A DNA stretch of 64,000 bases from Streptomyces sp. NBC_00377 (GTDB lineage: Bacteria; Actinomycetota; Actinomycetes; Streptomycetales; Streptomycetaceae), in the NCBI RefSeq assembly GCF_036075115.1, contig NZ_CP107958.1, positions 2,294,001-2,358,000 on the forward strand. The letters are read 5' to 3'. The notes under the pieces were generated by a model, which ran no database searches, was not told the DNA's origin, and worked only from the letters and a program-made list of their open reading frames with translations. The position numbers and the translations under genes were made by a program. Shown here piece after piece: positions 62,216 through 64,000 of this stretch. The number at the start of each line of letters is the position of its first letter. Positions within the stretch are counted from its first letter, which is position 1.

Positions 62216-63549
62216 CCCGCCAGGCTGAAGCGCTCGAAGTGGATCTGCGGCTTGGGCACGTCCAGCTCGCGCAGGGTGCCGAGGACCGCGTTCATCATCG
62301 GCGGCGGCCCGCACAGGAAGACGTCCCGCTCGGCGATGTCCGGCACGAGCGCGAGGAGTTCGCGCGGCGCGAGCCGGTCGGGCACCGGCGGCCCGGTGAC
62401 CAGGTGCAGCTCGGCGCCCTTGGCCACGGCGAGCTCGCGCAGTTCGTCGTAGAGCACGGCGTCCCGCTCGCCGGCCACGCGGTAGATGACCACCGCGTGC
62501 CCGTGGATCTCCTCCAGGAGCGCCCGGATCGGGGTGACTCCGACACCGCCCGCGATGAGCAGCGCCTCGGGACGGGTGCGGTGCAGGGCGGTGAAGGCGC
62601 CGTAGGGGCCCTCTGCGAAGACCCGCGTGCCGGGCTCGATGTGCCGCAGTCCCGCCGAACCGTCGCCCGCCGCCTTCGCGGTGAGGCGCAGCCGGGTGCC
62701 GTCGGGCGCGGCCGACAGGGAGAACGGGTTCGCCTGCCACCAGCGGTCCTTGGTCAGGAACCGCCACAGGAAGAACTGACCGGCCCGGGCGGGCAGCCGG
62801 TCCAGGTCACGGCCGGTGATGTAGACGGACACGACGTTGTCCGCCTCGGGGACGACCGCCTCGACGCGGAGCTGGTGGCGCCAGTTCCGCCACAGCGGCA
62901 GGACCAGGCGGCCAAGGAACACCGAGCCGAGGGCTGTTCCCCACACCGCGTACCAGTAGGCCGTGGCGGCGGCCGACGCCGTGAACGTCGTGCCGACCGC
63001 GACCTGGTGGGTGAAGGCCAGCACCACGGCGACGTACGTGTACAGGTGGATGAAGTGCCACGTCTCGTAGGCGAGACGACGGCGGGCCCAGCGGGCGGAG
63101 ACGCCGCCGATGACCAGGATCAGCACCACCGCGACGGCGGCACGCAGGACGCCCTCCACGGTCTCGGCGAGGTCGACGAGCTGGCTCACCGGGTTCATGG
63201 ACGAGGAGTCGGCGTAGCCGAAGGTGATGAAGACCACGTGGCCGACCAGCGTCCAGAGCAGGCCGAAGCCGGTCCAGCGGTGCCAGTTGGTCAGCCGGTC
63301 CATGCCGATGCGGCGGTCCAGCCAGGGCAGCCGGGCCACCAGCAGCAGTTGGAACGCCATCAGCAGAGCGCCGTACAGACCGGCGAAGCGGCCGATCACG
63401 ACCAGCGCGTTGGAGGCGAAGCCCGCCTGGACGGCGAAGAGGGTCACGACGGCCGCGTTCACGGCCAGCACGGCGTACAGGCCGGTGCGGGCCACTACTT
63501 TCGGACGTATCGCCGTGGGGGGTACGGGAGGCGATTGGACGGTCGTCAC
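62212..63549 (-). CDS. Ferric-reductase-like transmembrane flavocytochrome
   Basis: Membrane oxidoreductase of 445 residues. The N-terminal half has six hydrophobic segments with His residues for heme in [20 protein letters not shown] and [22 protein letters not shown]. The C-terminal half is an FNR-like module: [40 protein letters not shown] (FAD site RxxSxx variant NPFSLS), and the NAD(P)H site [20 protein letters not shown] with terminal FLCGPPPMM. It passes electrons from NAD(P)H through FAD and heme, presumably to the flavinylated protein encoded next. GTG start. The stop codon lies in the TCAA end of the IS remnant, so the element supplies it. Confidence 0.93.
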   Translation of the reverse strand: MTTVQSPPVPPTAIRPKVVARTGLYAVLAVNAAVVTLFAVQAGFASNALVVIGRFAGLYGALLMAFQLLLVARLPWLDRRIGMDRLTNWHRWTGFGLLWTLVGHVVFITFGYADSSSMNPVSQLVDLAETVEGVLRAAVAVVLILVIGGVSARWARRRLAYETWHFIHLYTYVAVVLAFTHQVAVGTTFTASAAATAYWYAVWGTALGSVFLGRLVLPLWRNWRHQLRVEAVVPEADNVVSVYITGRDLDRLPARAGQFFLWRFLTKDRWWQANPFSLSAAPDGTRLRLTAKAAGDGSAGLRHIEPGTRVFAEGPYGAFTALHRTRPEALLIAGGVGVTPIRALLEEIHGHAVVIYRVAGERDAVLYDELRELAVAKGAELHLVTGPPVPDRLAPRELLALVPDIAERDVFLCGPPPMMNAVLGTLRELDVPKPQIHFERFSLAG

Positions 63550-63700
63550 GGACGAATCTCCTAGATCGGGTCCTCAGAACACAGAGCTTCTCCGTGCTTC
63601 GCTGTCGTTTTCCTGTCGTAGAACTTTCAAGATCTTATCGATTCGCGCCCGCGGGGGACGCGGGTCCTGCGCCGCGCAAGGGGTGGCGCACTATGAGCGG

Positions 63701-64000
63701 GTGGAAAAAGTACGACTCCTCGTCGTGGACGACGACCCGCCGATCGCCGACCTCGTGGCGACGGTCGCCCGCTACGAGGGCTGGGACGCGGTCACCGCGA
63801 ACTCGGGCGCCGAGGCGCTGCGCCGCGCCGCCGAGTTCCGCCCCGACATCGTGGTGCTCGACCTGATGCTGCCCGACATCGACGGCTTCGGCGTGCTCGA
63901 CCGGCTGCGGCACAGCGGCACCATGGTGCCGGTGGTGTTCCTCACCGCACGGGACGGGGTCGCCGACCGGGTCGCGGGACTGACCAGGGGCGGGGACGAC
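63701..64000 (+). CDS. OmpR-family response regulator, N-terminal part (runs off window)
   Basis: First 100 residues of a response regulator: VEKVRLLVVDDDPPIADLVA with the acidic pair, phosphoacceptor Asp in IVVLDLMLPDIDGF, and VVFLTARDGVADRVAGL with the conserved Thr. The Lys and any output domain lie beyond the end. The GTG start at 63701 is one of several nearby (ATG at 63693 is out of frame). The gene is divergent from the ferric-reductase gene across 150 bases; a sensor kinase gene probably follows. Whether it controls the redox operon cannot be told. Confidence 0.85.
   Translation, partial: MEKVRLLVVDDDPPIADLVATVARYEGWDAVTANSGAEALRRAAEFRPDIVVLDLMLPDIDGFGVLDRLRHSGTMVPVVFLTARDGVADRVAGLTRGGDD

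Overview
The window is very GC-rich, and nearly every open frame has G or C at almost every third codon position. It carries a bifunctional geosmin synthase, a CprB-type gamma-butyrolactone-receptor homologue, two conservons (cvnABCD), an SSI-type protease inhibitor and several Sec or Tat exported enzymes. Together these point firmly to a Streptomyces chromosome, probably its core or core-proximal part: there is no CRISPR, prophage or integrase, and the only mobile DNA is a 0.3 kb TnpB remnant. From memory, the HEPN protein (family name SAV2148) and geosmin synthase (SAV2163) are also neighbours in S. avermitilis, which fits.

Layout. 1-5.6 kb: 3' end of an MMPL exporter, a decayed macrolide-type glycosyltransferase, a two-component operon (regulator, kinase, lipoprotein) with AfsQ1-like boxes upstream, and a divergent DUF3152 protein. 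5.6-8.7 kb: sugar ABC importer (permease, permease, binding protein). 8.8-14.5 kb: APH-type kinase, DnaQ-like exonuclease, HEPN protein, and a copper amine oxidase apparently split into two secreted proteins. 14.7-25.5 kb: glycogen-to-trehalose genes glgX, treY and treZ, interrupted by two paralogous M14 carboxypeptidases, an SSI inhibitor and a DUF1707-FHA protein. 25.6-33.6 kb: a kinase-fold protein lacking its catalytic Asp, an M24 peptidase, a PDZ protein, geoA, a DUF89 phosphatase and a cprB-type regulator. 33.9-39.7 kb: S8 protease, membrane-anchored LPMO, a secreted protein and a DUF6230/DUF6114 pair.

40.2-58.2 kb is the most unusual part. A solitary sugar-type binding lipoprotein leads directly into a first conservon. 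A second conservon lies 5 kb on and sits between the substrate-binding gene and the other three genes of a quaternary-amine ABC importer. So each conservon adjoins a solute-binding lipoprotein gene. The first CvnA has Ser where the second has the H-box-like His. Between the conservons lie an ankyrin protein, a GH43-like/AbfB enzyme and an aromatic-amino-acid-lyase relative with an altered MIO triad.

58.4-64 kb: a GT39 membrane glycosyltransferase, then a flavin-based extracytoplasmic electron-transfer set (ferric-reductase-like protein, flavinylatable FMN-binding protein, ApbE, a small membrane protein) cut by the IS200/IS605 remnant, and finally the start of an OmpR-family regulator running off the window.

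All calls come from reading the sequence. Family assignments rest on recognised motifs, and no database search was run.
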